Notes: a model not told the origin generated them from the letters alone. A stretch of 64,000 nucleotides of DNA from Blastomyces gilchristii SLH14081 (GCF_000003855.2 NW_003101672.1:1956672-2020671); one strand, 5' to 3'; numbered from the stretch's first letter, positions 48,662 to 62,800 are shown. Made by a program: numbers and translations.

Positions 48662-51371
48662 ATACTCTTCTCTTTAAGAATATAGTTCTGATGCTCTCAA
48701 GATTACTGAATTAGAAATTTTCTTTATTATATAGTAATGATTATTAACTGATTAACAGTGTATATACTGTATAAAGAAATAGATGAGTTTTTCTGCTGAC
48801 TGTGTAGATCTTTCTTTTCTCATCTTTATTCAAATTAAATGCATGATAAGTGAGTTTCTTATATATTGATTTGAAATATGAAAAATGTAGTTAATAAGTG
48901 ACTTGCAGATCTCTCATTATATTTCATTCTATATATGAAATTTCCTGTAAAAGTGATATATTTTAGAGACAAAGCTAACAGTAGTGACAGAATTTTTTGA
49001 AAAGATCTTCTCTTTCTCTGTGACACATTTTTCTCCTCTTTCTTCCTCTGTAATAGTGAGTGCATGAGAGCATCATTCTTGAGAGATAATAAGAGGCTTA
49101 TTCTGATATTTTCTAGTGAATAATAAATGTCTTTATGGTGCAGCTGCAGTCTCCATGACTGTTAAGAAAGCCAGATTGAAGATGAAGACAGTGATGTCAA
49201 TGAGCTGCAGAAGCACTGCTTTTATTATCATATCTTCTTCTTCTTCTTCTCCTGCTTCTCTTACAGCTGTGATGATAGTTACTGTGTCTTATAGTGAGAT
49301 ATCATTTCTTCTATCAGTCAGTTTATTCATGTCTGATTCTTTCTCTGCTCTCTCTGTCACTATTATGACACTGTTCCTCTTCTCAGTCAACACAGTGATG
49401 TATGACTCTGTGTAATCATTTGAAGAGAAATCTGAGAAGAGATTGATTTCAGAGACAGTGACTCTGAGAAGCTTAATCTGTAGTTTCTCTCTCACAGTAT
49501 ATCTGAGCCCTGCTCAGAATACTGCTGAGTTGAGTCTGCAGAGTTCTATAGTTTCTTTATCTTCTCTCTGTGAGAAGGCTCTGATGCAGCTTCTGACTGA
49601 TACTGTTATCTGTCTGCACTACACTAAGCAGCTGAAGAAGAAGAGAATTTTATGCATCTGCTTCTTCTTTCACTTCTGTTATTTCTATTGTATCTGTAAC
49701 AATGACTTCTATCTCTCTGTAAGTATTACTTCACAGAAAGACATCATATCAGCTCTGATAAAAAGCTTAGATACTCAAGCAGTACAGAGTAAGAGTCTCA
49801 GAGCTTTAAGTATTGATGAATTCTGTCAAGACTGAGAAGATCTCTCTTGCTCATCTGTAAAAGAAGATAAAAGTGTGAGTCTTCAAGATAAAAAAACACC
49901 TCAGAATGACTGATCTTAAGAAGAGATCAGCTAATATCACTGTTAAAAGTGCTGCAGAGATCAATTACTGATTAAAGAAAATCTCACTTCAATTGAAATA
50001 GATAACTGAGATGCTTTGTAAGTTAATAAGTTAATATTTTTATATATTTCTCATGCTCTTCTGCAGTGCTGCAGTACTAACTTCTCAGTAGATAAAGATA
50101 TCAGTGTCAGAGACTTCAATAGTGAAGAATGAGTTTGATAAGAATATAGTTATTAATAACTAGGCTCTGATCTCTCTTTTTACTTTTTCAGTGAGCTGTG
50201 ATCTCATTAGAATAGCAGCAGTCTGCAGATCAATAATATTAATCTTTTTATTAATTTCAAATATTTCTTTTCTTTTAATCACTTCAGGAATTTTACACTT
50301 ATGTAGTCTCATTAAACTTCTAAAAATTCTCTGAGAGAAAATAGAAGAAGAGTACTACAGAGCTTATAAGATATCAGCTCATCACTGCAAGATTATCTCT
50401 AAAAAATCCTTTAAGAAAAATAAGAAGTCTTAAGCAGTATTTCTTACTCAATGTCTTTAATATGTAATGAGATAATCTCTACTAGTTATTTCATAGCTTC
50501 TAATCTCTTTCTCAGCATTTTTTAAATGCTCAAGTGATTCTCATGAATTCTCTGACAATGAATAATCTTCTCATTTCATAAAATATTGAAGCTTATTATA
50601 ATATATTTACTTATTCAATATTTTCTTTATAAGATATTCAGTATTATTCTCTATTTCAATGTTATTCAGCTGAGATGACTCTGTCTTAGAGTATTACTTA
50701 TAGAGCTTCAAATAGAAAATATAAAAAACAGAATGAATTGATTTCAATTCTATGAATAATTTTAACTTATATATCTGCTTACTTATCACTCTTATTACTG
50801 AGAAGAGTTCTAGTCACTACTCACTGAGCTTCTTATATAATCTTATTATCTTGATATTCTTTGCTGAAAGTAGTACTTGATTCTCTATTAAAAACTTCAT
50901 TGAAAGATGTTTTCAATTATAGTATTTCATCTACTGCTTCTGAGTATGATGAATACTTTTTACTATCTTCTTATGAATTTTATTCAAAAGTTTCAATCTC
51001 ACTTTTACTTCTGACACTGAGAGATACTCTGTTCTCTGTATCTGTTTAATATTCTGACTGTTTATTTCTCTCTTTGAAATGTTGTCTATGATGTCACTGA
51101 GTAATAAAGAATTATATTTATAATAAGTATAGAAAGAAGATATCTTTAAGATTATATTCTTTACATTATTATATATAAATTCAGTGATTAGAAGATGTTT
51201 GAGTCAATCATTCTGATAATATAAATAGAATACTCAAAGATACTGTTCTAGTGTCTGATTCTAATATTCAGTCTGATCATCTATCTGCAGATGAAATGTG
51301 ATACTGAGAAGATATCTTATTATAAGATAATAGTAAAAAGCTGATCAGTATTTACTGATGAAGAGAGATTC
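48662..51371 (-). other. Gypsy-2 region between integrase and 3' LTR
   Basis: About 2.7 kb of decayed sequence. Integrase C-terminal sequence should occupy the right part. At 49,116-49,835 both strands keep frames of 68-130 codons, longer than elsewhere in the block; the minus sense has a run of Glu codons. No domain is recognised, so an accessory or env-like frame remains unproven. Confidence 0.4.
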
Positions 51372-51569
51372 TCAATCTATTATTAATAATTTCAGAGTAC
51401 TGTAATCATGAATAATAGTATTTAAAAACAGATCAGTCAATTCAGAGACTTTAATCTTTTTATAAGTAGAGATATATCTGATTATCTTTATAAAGTAGTC
51501 AATAATGATTAAAATTGAGTCATATTCTTTGACTCTTATTGACTTCAGCAGATCAACTATGAAATTCAT
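51372..51569 (-). pseudogene. Gypsy-2 integrase core fragment
   Basis: 65-codon frame. MNFIVDLLKSIRVKEYDS fits the D-F-I-x-x-L-P start of Gypsy integrase cores, and IIHDYSTLKLLIID fits the next block, where the family has a G.P...SD signature. Confidence 0.75.
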
Positions 51570-52661
51570 TGATAGATTCTATCATAAGTTCTTTGAAACA
51601 GGCAGTGATATCAACTTACTATATTACTTATATCATGAAATCTTTATTCTTTAACAGATATTATAAGTCTTAATATACTCTTTAACATCTGTCTGAAGCT
51701 TGTCTTAAATATATTTATATTTTAGAAGCTTCTCAGTCTTATCTAATCTGAAGTGTTCTGCATGAGAATTATTATAATGAATTCTTAATAACTTCTGACA
51801 CACTGTTCTGCTATAAGAGACAAAGACTGAATTATTTAGCAGTAGAAGTTCATATTCTTCTAATTATCAGTGACTTAATTTCTTAGCAGCACTGCCCTGC
51901 TCAGAGTCTGTCTCTTTCAAGTTTAAACTGAATTCTTTCTTCTTCAATTTCTGAATTCAAGCTGTAGTAGAGACATCTCTCTTCTGTAACTTATTAATAA
52001 ATTTTAAAAATAGTCAGATTGAAAGATTGTAGATCATTTCATTCTTTACTAATTTAATGATAGTAAGATATAATATGAGAAGCTTATGATCTTCAGTGTT
52101 AGTTCTCTACAGAGATCTGGATTTTCTTTCATCTTCTATACTGAGTCACACAGCTGTCTTACTGATGCTGTTTTCAAGCTTTAGAGAATCTTAATCTTCT
52201 GCAGCCAGCTTCTTCTGTAGTGATGATAGAGATTCTTTTATAGAATTCTTCTCTGTATTAATAATATTATAATTGAGCTGTCTAGACAGTGTGTCAGTGA
52301 GATTAAGCTGATCAGAACAGTATCAGATATAGAAATCATACTCTGAAAGCAGCTTCACTCACCTGGCTTGATGTTCTGTCAAACTCTTTGTTGTCAAGAA
52401 GTAACACAGATTTGTATAATCAGTGAGAACTTATACTAAGTACTTACTATTCTGAAGATAATATCATTAAATTTTAAAGAATTTGATAATTACTAATATC
52501 TTCTGATCATGAATATCATATCTTCTCTGTATGAGTGATAACTTCTTGAAGAAGAAGATTACTAATCTTTATTTACAGTGTTTTATAGACTCTGTGAAAA
52601 AGTCTTCTCTCACAGACAATTTATTATCTATATTCTTAGAAGTAATTATTCTCTGATTCTT

Positions 52662-55253
52662 TCAATGTTGAAAGATCTTCAGTGTCAACTGTGAAAAGAC
52701 TTTATAGATCTCATTCTCAGATACATCAGTCTCACACTGACTGAATAAATCAGAATTAAAGTGATTCAGTATTGTAATATCTATAAAAGCTTGTTTCAAT
52801 TCTGTAAACATCTGCACAGTGTCTTGAGTGAGAATAAACAGTTCTATTTTTCTATCTTTCACACTTTTCTTTAACAGATCTGTAAGAAGAGCAGTAATTC
52901 ATGAATATACATAGATGAATTATCTGTAGAAATTTACAAATTCTAGAAATATCTGTATCTCACAGTATATTCATAGTACTGGTCAGTTCTCAATGATAGA
53001 GATCTGACTTCTGTTCATTGAAATACTGTTCATCTTAATAATATAATCTAAGAAATCAATCTCCTGCATATAGAATGAGCATTTTTCAGTGTTTATATAG
53101 AGTTAATACTATTTCAAGTGACTCAATACTTCTCAAACATGAGTATCATATTCTTTCTCTGATTTTGAGAAGATTAGAATGTTGTTCAGATATACTATAC
53201 AGAAGATATTAACAAGACTCTGCAGCATCTTATTTATATAGATCTGAAAGATAACTGAAGTGTTATAAAGATTAAAAGATAAAACAAGATATTTAAAATT
53301 ACTGTACTTAATATAAAAAGCTGTTTTTCAAACATCATCTTTATTAATTCTGATTCTATGATAGATATCTTATATATTAATCTTTGAGAATATCTTTACT
53401 TTAGATAATCAATCAATCATCTTATCAATCAATAGTAATAAATAGTAATTCTTAACTGTCATCTTATTAAGACCTCTGTAGTCTATATATAAGTATAATC
53501 TATCATTCTTTTTGAGTACAAAGAGTATAGATGTCTCTACTGAACTCTTTAATAAGTGTATTCAGTTCTTTGATTGCACTTCTTTAAGATATTTGTACAG
53601 AATATTCAATTTCTTTACAGATAAGTTATAAAAGAATCTGTATAGTACTGTTACACTGTTTTCAAGATAAATCTTATATTATATCTTAATATCAGAAAAC
53701 TTCACTACTTCTCTTTCTGAAAAGATATTCTTATAATCTATAAAGAGATATTGTGTATATTCATCTTCAATGATAAATACTGCTGCTAATCTTACAGTGA
53801 GAATGATGACTTCTTCATCTATTCTCAAGTCTCAATTATCTGCTATACAGTATATTGACTCTATCTTTTTCTCAAGATTCTTCTGATGAAACTCTTCAGA
53901 TTTCTCTATTACTGTCTCTTCATCAGTGAGACAGTACTGCTATATCTGAGTAACTCAGTCAATGAGAGAATTGTTTTCTCTCAATTATAAAAGGCCTAGA
54001 ATGATATTCTCATCTATGATATTAACTGTGTGAAGAAGCAGACTACTTTTCTTGAAGATTTCTTCTAAGTCTGTGACTACACACTTTGCTTGAATTATGT
54101 TAAAACAGTGATATTTTATTTCATCAGTAAATTTCATATGATTTGATAGATCTATCTTCTTTCAATTCTTTATCAAAGAAAAGAAATAGAATATGAAGTT
54201 AGTATTCACTTCAGAGTTGAGTAGACATCTCACTGATATCTTCTTATTCAGAGTATACATTATAATTGTAACATGAACTCAGAGATATGAGAATTATCAA
54301 TTCTTCATTTCTTTCTCTTCTTTATCTTTCACAGATACATTTATCAGAAGAGAAGTTAACTCTAAGAAGATATCTTCTCAGTTTCTTCTCTTCTTCAGCT
54401 TCTTGCAATTACTGATATAGTGATCATCAGCTCTGCAGTTGAAACAGAGATCTTTATTAAATCTTTTTTAATATTTCTTTACAGTAAGTGAAGAATCAGA
54501 ATACTTGAAATTCTTCTTTACTTTCTCTACACTGAAGCTGTCACAGTACTATTTAGATTCTGTCATTAATTACTTAGAAGAGATCTTATTAATCTTTTTC
54601 TCAGAGAATTGATTATTCAAATAGATTCAGAAAGTCAGGTTGACAAGCTCAGTATAATTGATTAATAAACTCTGATATTGTGATATTATTATCTGCATTT
54701 TATGAGTCAGCTTTGTAAGATAAAGCTGTATTTTTAATTAATTAAAATCATCAGTCAATTCCTCTTAATATTCTTCAAATCTTATATTAAAATCAGAAGA
54801 ATTCTTATTATCTTATTAATATAATGAGTTGAATCACTGTATCACTGTGAAGCTGCAGTTATAGTAATCTTTAATTTAATTCAGTAGAAAGTTCTTGAAT
54901 TCTTTTCAAGTTATAACAGTATTGATACACTCAAGCTTTCTCTTCTTAATGACTTAAGTAGTTACAGAGATGTCTTCAAGAAGGTTGACAGTATATATTA
55001 CTCATATCTCATGAGTATTATACTGGCTCAGATTAAGGTGGAATTTTCATTTAAGAGTATGAATAAAGCTGTAAAATTCAGATAAGATATTTCTCTTATA
55101 TCTCAGAGAATCTCTGACCTTAATCTCTCTATCTTTATAATAGATGTAGGTGTGTAGAGGCTGCAGCAGTGATAGAGCAGTTGAAGAGCTCATATCAAAA
55201 TATACAGCAGATTCAGAAATCTCAGATTTCTGCTGAAATAGAGATGTACACAC
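52662..55253 (-). pseudogene. Gypsy-2 gag, protease, RT and RNase H, decayed
   Basis: Sense frames remain at 55,253-55,047 and 52,862-52,662. Between them are a CCHC knuckle, the RT fingers (LFVLKKNDRLYLYIDYRGLN) and a YLNNILIF box. Both catalytic aspartates of the family's box are Asn here, each a G-to-A change. Confidence 0.75.
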
Positions 55254-55382
55254 TCTAGAAGATGATGTAGTGTTTCTCTCAGAGAGTGAGATCAGGTCAG
55301 TTTCAGTGCAGGTGCATGAGACTATATTAATCTGTTAGAGCTTAACTGATTCAAACTTATAATCAGATCAAGTAATTCAAAT

Positions 55383-55915
55383 TATAATATGATAGAATCA
55401 AAGCAGTGACTAGTCAGTGACATCATATAGAGATAGTTATTTAAGAAGCTGTATAAGTGAGCTTGACTATCTTGCTTGAATAGCAAGCTCATAGGCTACA
55501 GAGTTATTACAAGAATATCACAGATATAATACTTAGTATACTAAGAAGATTGTATAAGATATGCAGTAACTCTTATATATATTCTAGTAGAAGAAAAATG
55601 AATCACTGACTTCTTTGATGAGAAGCCAGCATCTAGCTATTCTATATAGACAATGAGTGAATACTCTTCTTTCATTTCATAAGTAAGAATAGCTGAAGTG
55701 ATACCTCAGCAGTATTATATTATCAAGGAAGAGTAATCTGCTGATCTCATATAGAAGCAGAGTTCTCATATTCATCAATCAGATCTTTCTATGATATATC
55801 TGAATAATGTCATAGAGTAGTTGAAAACCGGTTTGAATGGAATGAAATCATCCGCATGAAAGTGATGGGCCGTGTGGAACCGCAGCGGGGCCTTGGCGCG
55901 GCCAGAGGCGTGACA
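55383..55915 (-). repeat. Gypsy-2 5' LTR, 533 bp
   Basis: Aligns end to end with 48,129-48,661. Its last 85 bases (from about 55,830) are GC- and CpG-rich and end GGCGTGACA, while the same bases in the partner are T/A. Confidence 0.9.
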
Positions 55916-57480
55916 GTATTGACAGATTAGAAGAAGAATTTATAGAAGTTAAAGAATTTAAAAATATCATTTTTTTAGATATAGAGATGTTTGAAGTGTG
56001 AGATGTGATAGCTGTATCAGCTTCAGTAGTGAATTTTTCCAATATAGTTGAGAAAACAGTTATATTACTATATTCTGTAACTAGTAACTCTTCAAATACT
56101 TTAATATATGCAAAGATTATATTATCTGTATGTTTTTACAATCTGAAGTCTTTTTCATTATAATAAATGTCTTCTATATGAAAACACAGTTTCTATGCAA
56201 TGATATTTATATAAAAATTCAGAATGTAAGCTGTGTTGATGAGATTGACATTGAACTGCTTTTCTGCTTCATTTATCATGATAGTTTCAACAGTTTCATA
56301 ATCTTCAACTTTAGTGCTGAAATTGTCTGTATAGACTTCTGTGTTCACATTCACAGGTGTAAAGAATAGAAAATATGTTCAATTATTACATATATACTGT
56401 TTCACATCAGTATCAAAGATTCAGGAGTTTGAGAGATAGAAGTGAGAATTTAAAGAGTTCATTAATATTTTTCAGATCTGTTAATCAATAGATTAATGAT
56501 TAATAGATTGAGAATCTGATTGCTTCAGAATTATTTCTTCTAGAACTGCTTCATTGACATCTATTATATTTACATTCATGAATGAATCTCTAGATATCAC
56601 ACAATCAATGTGTCTCTTCAATTCTTGATTTTTAAGAGCTTGATCAATCTGAGTTCTCTTCTTCTCATTTTTCTTTCATTCAGATAACTTTCTTGATGAA
56701 TTCAGGTAGTAGCACTGAGTGTATCAGTGACAGGCTTCACAGATGCAGTTTTCAAATGTTACTGATAATGATTACTAAGATCTTTCATTAAGAGTAGCAA
56801 AGTTCATAGATTTATCTTCTTTAAGAATACTCATTTTTCTATACTGTTTCTTGAAGTTCTTAACTAACTCTATCAAAGATATGACATCTTTATTATATCA
56901 GATATTTTTAGTTCATGCTTGTATATAATCTGCATTAATAGCTAGATTCATATTTAAGAAGTCTTTCTTCAAGTTGAACTGTTCAGCTATATCTGTCTCT
57001 TTGATATTATCTTTGATAAGTGATCAGTCATTTAATCACTTCTCTATATCTCTGTTTTTCAGTGCTTTGCAGAGATTGTAATATCAGGTTCTCATATCAT
57101 CTTAATAGTCTGTGATCATGAATGAGAGATAATTTCTTAATGAATGAATAATCTTCTTCACATCATCATTCTCACTGTATACATATCATAGTTCTGTGAC
57201 ATTCACTGTTCTTCATATAACATCTCATATCTTTGTCATTTTTTCATTCAATTTCTTATATTTCATATATTTTATTTTCCATGCAGTGATCTTGATATTA
57301 TATACTATCTTAATCTCTGTGATAACTTCTTCTGAATACTCAGGTTTCAGAGATTCTTCTAGTTCAGAGAAGATATTAAGTTTATCAAGATTGATGAAGT
57401 CTGATACCTTCTTATTCTTTACATATTCTTGCATATGCTTGTATCAAAGTTTTCAATCTTCAGAAACACTAAGGTGAACT
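55916..57480 (-). pseudogene. Copia gag and linker, decayed
   Basis: The minus-strand frame 57,434-57,225 has ITAWKIKYMKYKKLNEKM, like the W..K....Y..L segment of Copia gag (UBN2-type). At 56,747-56,712 CICEACH with a following Q-C gives a CCHC-like knuckle. Frames are broken by stops. Confidence 0.62.
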
Positions 57481-57577
57481 ATCACACTAGATATTATCTT
57501 GTCTGTCATATCAGTTATATTGAATGAATTGAGAAATCGGTTCAAGTATTTGAGAATAGATATGATCAGAATTCGAG

Positions 57578-57987
57578 GTGTATAACAGTCAAGTATGTTA
57601 GAACATATACAAGTGAGAATCAATCATCTCAGTTCAAATAATTATTGTCAAATTCGAATGAGAATTGAGATCAGTATATCATGCTTCTCTTCAGATGCTA
57701 CTTACTGAGATTCAGTGTATAACAGTTAAGTAAATCAGACTGTATATAAATGAGAATCAATTATCTCAGTTCAAATGATAGTTATCAGTTCAAATGAGAA
57801 TTAAGATTGATATATTACACTTCTCTTCAGATGCTGCTTATCAGAATTCAGTGTATAACAGTTAAGTAGATCAGACTGTATATAAATAAGAATCAATCAT
57901 CTCAGTTCAAATAATAGTTATCAGTTCAAATGAGAATTGAGATCAGTGTATTATGCTTCTCTCCAGATACTACTTACCAGACTCATA
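57578..57987. repeat. 137-bp tandem repeat, three copies
   Basis: Three copies begin GTGTATAACAGT at 57,578, 57,715 and 57,851 (steps 137 and 136). Each contains CAGTTCAAAT-type repeats and ends TTCAGATGCT(A/G)CTTA. Differences are mainly transitions. It lies directly upstream of Copia gag. Confidence 0.9.
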
Positions 57988-59640
57988 TAGACTGACCGTG
58001 TGACCGTGTCTGAGACCAGGATCAAACTTTACAGTTATCATATTGTCTAAAAGTATTACTTCTGATCATGGTTTGTATTCATCACATTGATTTCAAATCT
58101 CATTATTTCAAATATTAAAGGTCTCAGATTTACTTTTCAAATAAAAATCTAGTCTCAGATAAAGAATATGTTTGAATTCTTAGTCACATTTTCATTCTGA
58201 TCTCATTATTGAAAATGGTATTAAATAAGATTATGAAATCATTTCTCACTTACATAATATCATAACATAGTACTTATTTGTTGAAAATTTAACAGAGAGT
58301 ATTATTAAATATCATTACTTTTCTGAACATAGATTATAATTAATATCATTTTAATTAAAAAAAAATATAAAATATAAAAAATAACAAAAAAATAAAAAAT
58401 AAAACAACAAGAAAAAATCACAACAAAAAAAAAAAAAAAAGAAAAAGAAAAAAAGAAGAGAAAGAAAAAAAGAGAAAGAAAGAGAAAGAAAAAAAAAAAA
58501 AGAAAAGAAAAAGAAAAAAATAAAAAAGAAAAATAAAAAAGAAAAATAAAAAAAAAATCAAGATTACAGAGCTGCAGTACTCTTAAAATACTCACTCTTC
58601 AGAGTCTTTATAATATTCATTATTAATCATGTATTTCTTACAGTGAGAGTAACACAGCTGTAATAAGTTATTATCTTAACATCATCTAATAAATAATCAG
58701 TATATATCTATATAAATGTGAATAATTAGAAAACATACACTTAAAAAGTGTAATCAGAGTGAACTCTGCTGTCACTTGAATAATATCAAGAGTAGAACAC
58801 TGAAATCAATGATTTCTCTCATCAATTTCACAGATAAGACACACAAAGATGATCTTAAAGAATATAAGATTCTCTGACTTCTGATAGAAATGAATCTTAT
58901 GAAGAGACTCTATTTTCATCATATCAGAGACTAAGTGTTACTAAAAAGTATTACTTCAATACATATATACTTACTATGATAATTTATTCTCTGTGCATGT
59001 AACTGAGAATTGTGACTTTCTCATGCTACACAGCTCTCTCTGAGATGCTGCTGCTGATTTGTGACTCATACAGTCTTTCAGTTCAGTACACACTGCATAT
59101 ATACAGCCCTGTGTGCTGAGATCATGTTGATCATTATAATCTGATATAATACTCACTTTTCACAGACCATGTTTTATTTAATTGAGAGAGAGAGAAGACA
59201 TGACTGCTGTTTTATTTAAGAGAAAATAAATAATTGAATCTGTAGAAGATAATTTAATTTCTTCTGCATTTGAAATTTAATTAGTTTATACTCTTCAATT
59301 TGAAGATTTCTGAGAGTGTTTTAATAGTTTTCATATCAGCTTGAAATTAGTGATTGATTGAAGAAGAGAAAAGAGAGAAGAAAGAAATAAGAATAACTTA
59401 TCTTTATAATATAAAAATAGAGAATTGCTGTAATTATTTATCCTAGTAATAAAGATCTGTTTTCTGCATATATCTCTGATACAGATTATATGATGACTGT
59501 ATACAAAGAATATCAACAGTGCATGTATTAAATGAAGATGATATTACTATACAACACTATAGCTGTTTCTATACATCACTGAAAGCTGTTAATATTTTCT
59601 TTAAGTCTCTTTATATTTGATAAGTTAGTAATATATTCTA
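57988..59640. other. AT-rich repeat-block sequence without recognised domain
   Basis: Starts with a short CpG-bearing stretch (GACCGTGTGACCGTGTCTG, 57,999 on), then turns AT-rich. No coding motif is recognised. It may be the left part of the hAT-containing insertion. Confidence 0.4.
58355..58557. repeat. A-rich low-complexity tract
   Basis: About 200 bp made almost only of A with scattered G, T and C, such as GAAAAAG and AAATAAAA units. Confidence 0.85.
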
Positions 59641-59654
59641 ATGCACTTCTTCTT

Positions 59655-59760
59655 TCATTATCATCATCATTATTATCATTATTATTATTATTACTATTAT
59701 CATCATTATTATCATCATTATTATCATCATCATTATCATCATCATTATTATTATTATATT
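59655..59760. repeat. ATT/ATC trinucleotide tract
   Basis: About 105 bp of TTA/TCA-type triplets (ATTATC variants). The T/C alternation at the third base could be RIP-altered former uniform repeats, or simple slippage. Confidence 0.85.
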
Positions 59761-59819
59761 ATTTCTAACTGTCTCTTCTATCTTCATCTCTCTTCAACAC
59801 TCACTGAAATTAATTATAT

Positions 59820-62800
59820 TATTCCTCTTTAAATATTCTGCAGTCCTGCAGACTATCAAGGTGTGTGAGTACTGTCACAGATTGAAAAGAGAGAAGAAGA
59901 AGATGTTCAAGTGAGAAGAGACAGATTATAAGATATATTATAATGCCTTGAAGAGACTCTGTAAGAAAGTAGAATAATAATGATTTTAAGTAACACTTCT
60001 GATAGATTTAGACTGAACTAAGTATAGAAATAATGTGAATAATACTGTCTGTGAGAGATTGAAGAAGAAGACAGTGAAGAGTCTTATACAGTAGTAATGA
60101 AATTAGAAGAAGTCTTAAGAATGATTTGAGACTAAAATGAAGAGAGAGAGAGAGAAGAAGAGTATTACTATAAATAAACAGCAGCAGAAGAAGATTAAGA
60201 GAGTATTAAAGTAAGAGATAAAGAAGTCAAAACTGATAAGTTTTTTATTTATTGAAAGATAATAATTTTTGATAATACTTCTGTTCTTTAATTGATTAGC
60301 AGCAGCTGACAGAGAAGAAGAGAATTAAGGTCATATTCAGGTCTTGAATACACTTCATAATTCAGAATATTGAGAAGACAGCTCTGCTCTCTGAGCATGT
60401 CAATCTGCTTACTGCTGAGATAAAACCTGAGACAGCAGATCAGAAAATGCAGGATTTTGAGATACAGATTAACCTGACTGAGAGAGAGTAGTAGAAACTC
60501 TTCTCTAAGAAGACAGTAAAGAGAGATTTTGAGATAATTATTATCTCAGATAAGAAGAAGAAGAAGAAGAAGAAGAATGAGAAAGAGTAGAAAGATGATA
60601 AGTAGAAAAAGTTTTTTTCTTTTTATATTAGTTAGTTGTAAGTTCATAATTATTAATAATTAAAATTAATTTTGAGTTTTTAAAAATTATTGTACAAGTT
60701 GTAATTAAGTCAGAAATAATATATATATATATATATATCTATAATGTATAAGTATCAACATTTTTTCAACATTGATATTTATAATTATTAATATATTTTT
60801 AATAATATTATCTGATAATATAATTTAGTAACACTCTCTTTCATAATATTAATATATTTCAAGAAATATAACAGAGATTAATCAAGATTATTTATTTACT
60901 TTTATACATTGATGATATTCAATCTGAGTTAGTACTAAAATTATAACTAAGCTAAGAAACAAGATTATTTTCTCTTATATTAATTCTTCTTACATACATC
61001 AGTGATCAGTTATTAAAAATAAATTATCATCTTTTTTAAATTATTATTATATCTTCTGAATTCACTTCTTTCACTTCTTTTACTTCTATTGAAGATTCAT
61101 AAACTCTTCAAGAAATCACTGTGAATTACAAAGTTTATATTATTTACAATTCAACACAGAATGCTCTCTTTTAATTATAATAAATAATCACTTCATTCTT
61201 CACATCTGATTTCAGGTCATGAAATTTATGAAAAACTCAACATAAATATTGAGATGAACTATGAAATAATTATTAATAGATTATATTATAGATTACTGAA
61301 GAGTCATCTCTCTGCTACAATCACTGTAACTTTATTCAGAAATATTCATTATAAACTGATTATAACTCTGAAGAAATTTTATGATATCTGAAGTTATCAG
61401 AATACAGATAATAAAAGAAAAATAATCAGAAGATTACTACTGAGCTGATAAGTTACTCTATCAGATAATGATTTTTAATAATACTAACTTTCTAATTTGA
61501 AGAAAATTATATGAAAATAATTATATATTAGTACTCTGATTTCATAACTCTTATCTGATAACTTCTGTAAATAATTACTTTGTATATATATATCTCTGAA
61601 TCTTTCTCTTCAATTAATTGAAAATTCTGAATTCTGAACACTTCTTTAAATACTTAATTCAAATCTTTATATTCTACATCAATTCTGGCTTCAATTCAAT
61701 CTCAAGATACATTACAAAGTTAATATACAATATCTAGAATCAGAGTTGAAGAATTATTGAAAAGTGTCTCTCACAGTGAATGCATGAACTAGTACAAACA
61801 ATCTTACATTTATAAAAGTTATATGTTATTATATTGATGAGAACTGAACTTATTAAGAGACATTAATTGAATTTAAATCATTGATTAGTAGTTATACTGA
61901 GGATTATATAACAGAGATATTAATAACTATGATTAAAAATGACTATTGAGATATTAGTCTCAGTCTTCTTACAATTATAACTGATAATGCTGTGAATAAC
62001 TACACTATGATGAAGAGCTTAAAGCAAAAATTGATTTTATATTTCTGAAATAATAAATAAGATTATATTCTCTGCATTGCTTATGTAATTCAACTTGTGA
62101 TATAAACACTGATAAAGAATCTTAATATCAAGATAAAGAATAATAAGATGACTGATTCTTAAGATAAGAATGAGATGAAAGTGATTACTCAAGTAACTTT
62201 TACATTTACTTTGTAAAAGATAATGTTTTTTAATAATACTTTTTAATATTACTTTTTAATAACACTTTTTGATAATACTACTGTTAATTTTGAATAGATT
62301 GACTAATAATTTAAATATCACAGATTTGAAACATTGCTAATGTGATTTGTATCTTCTCTAAACAATAACAATAATTCTATGATATTTAATAAATAAATAA
62401 ATTAGTCACATCACTGAATATGATACAGAATGTTAAAACACAGTGAAGTTCAATATATAAAATAACTGTTCAGACTCTTTGATTATGTCAGATAATTGAT
62501 TATTGAGTACAACACTCTGATCAGAAAAAGATTCAGATATTGAAACTTTCTAATATAAAGTGAACTCAGTTGAAATATGTGATTGATTTACTGTTTCAGT
62601 TTTATAAGATAATAAAGACAGTCTCAATTACTCATATATCAATGCTGCAGTCAGTCTGATAAATGTATAATAGTTTATTTACTCATCTTGAGAAGCAGTT
62701 GAATCACTTAAAAAGAAATTCAGTCTGAGATAATACTATAGAACAGGCTATTATTACTGTAAGAAATAAACTGGCATATTACTACAGTAAAACTAAACAA

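Larger units (their letters stand above)
48129..55915 (-). mobile_element. Gypsy-2: Ty3/Gypsy element nested in Copia
   Basis: A 7.8-kb element in minus orientation with 533-bp LTRs at both ends and near-matching 5-bp flanks (GTAAT, GTATT). From high to low coordinates: gag (open 55,253-55,047), a CCHC knuckle (about 54,455-54,405; CFNC...H....C), RT (DYRGLNKM near 53,470; YLNNILIF at 53,203-53,172, the family's YLDD), RNase H/connection (open 52,862-52,662, ILTQDTVQMFTELKQAF), and integrase (open 51,569-51,372, MNFIVDLLKSIRVKEYDS). A further 2.2 kb lies between integrase and the 3' LTR with no clear domain. Stops and D-to-N changes are RIP-like. Confidence 0.87.

Noticed and set aside
49116..49835. 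Plus-strand open frames of 99 and 130 codons with Ser-rich content
   Set aside because: They are antisense to Gypsy-2, low complexity, and match no known family.
58305..58595. 96-codon minus-strand frame rich in Phe
   Set aside because: It is a translation of the A-rich tract.
59641..59832. 63-codon frame rich in Tyr and His
   Set aside because: It is a translation of the ATT/ATC microsatellite.
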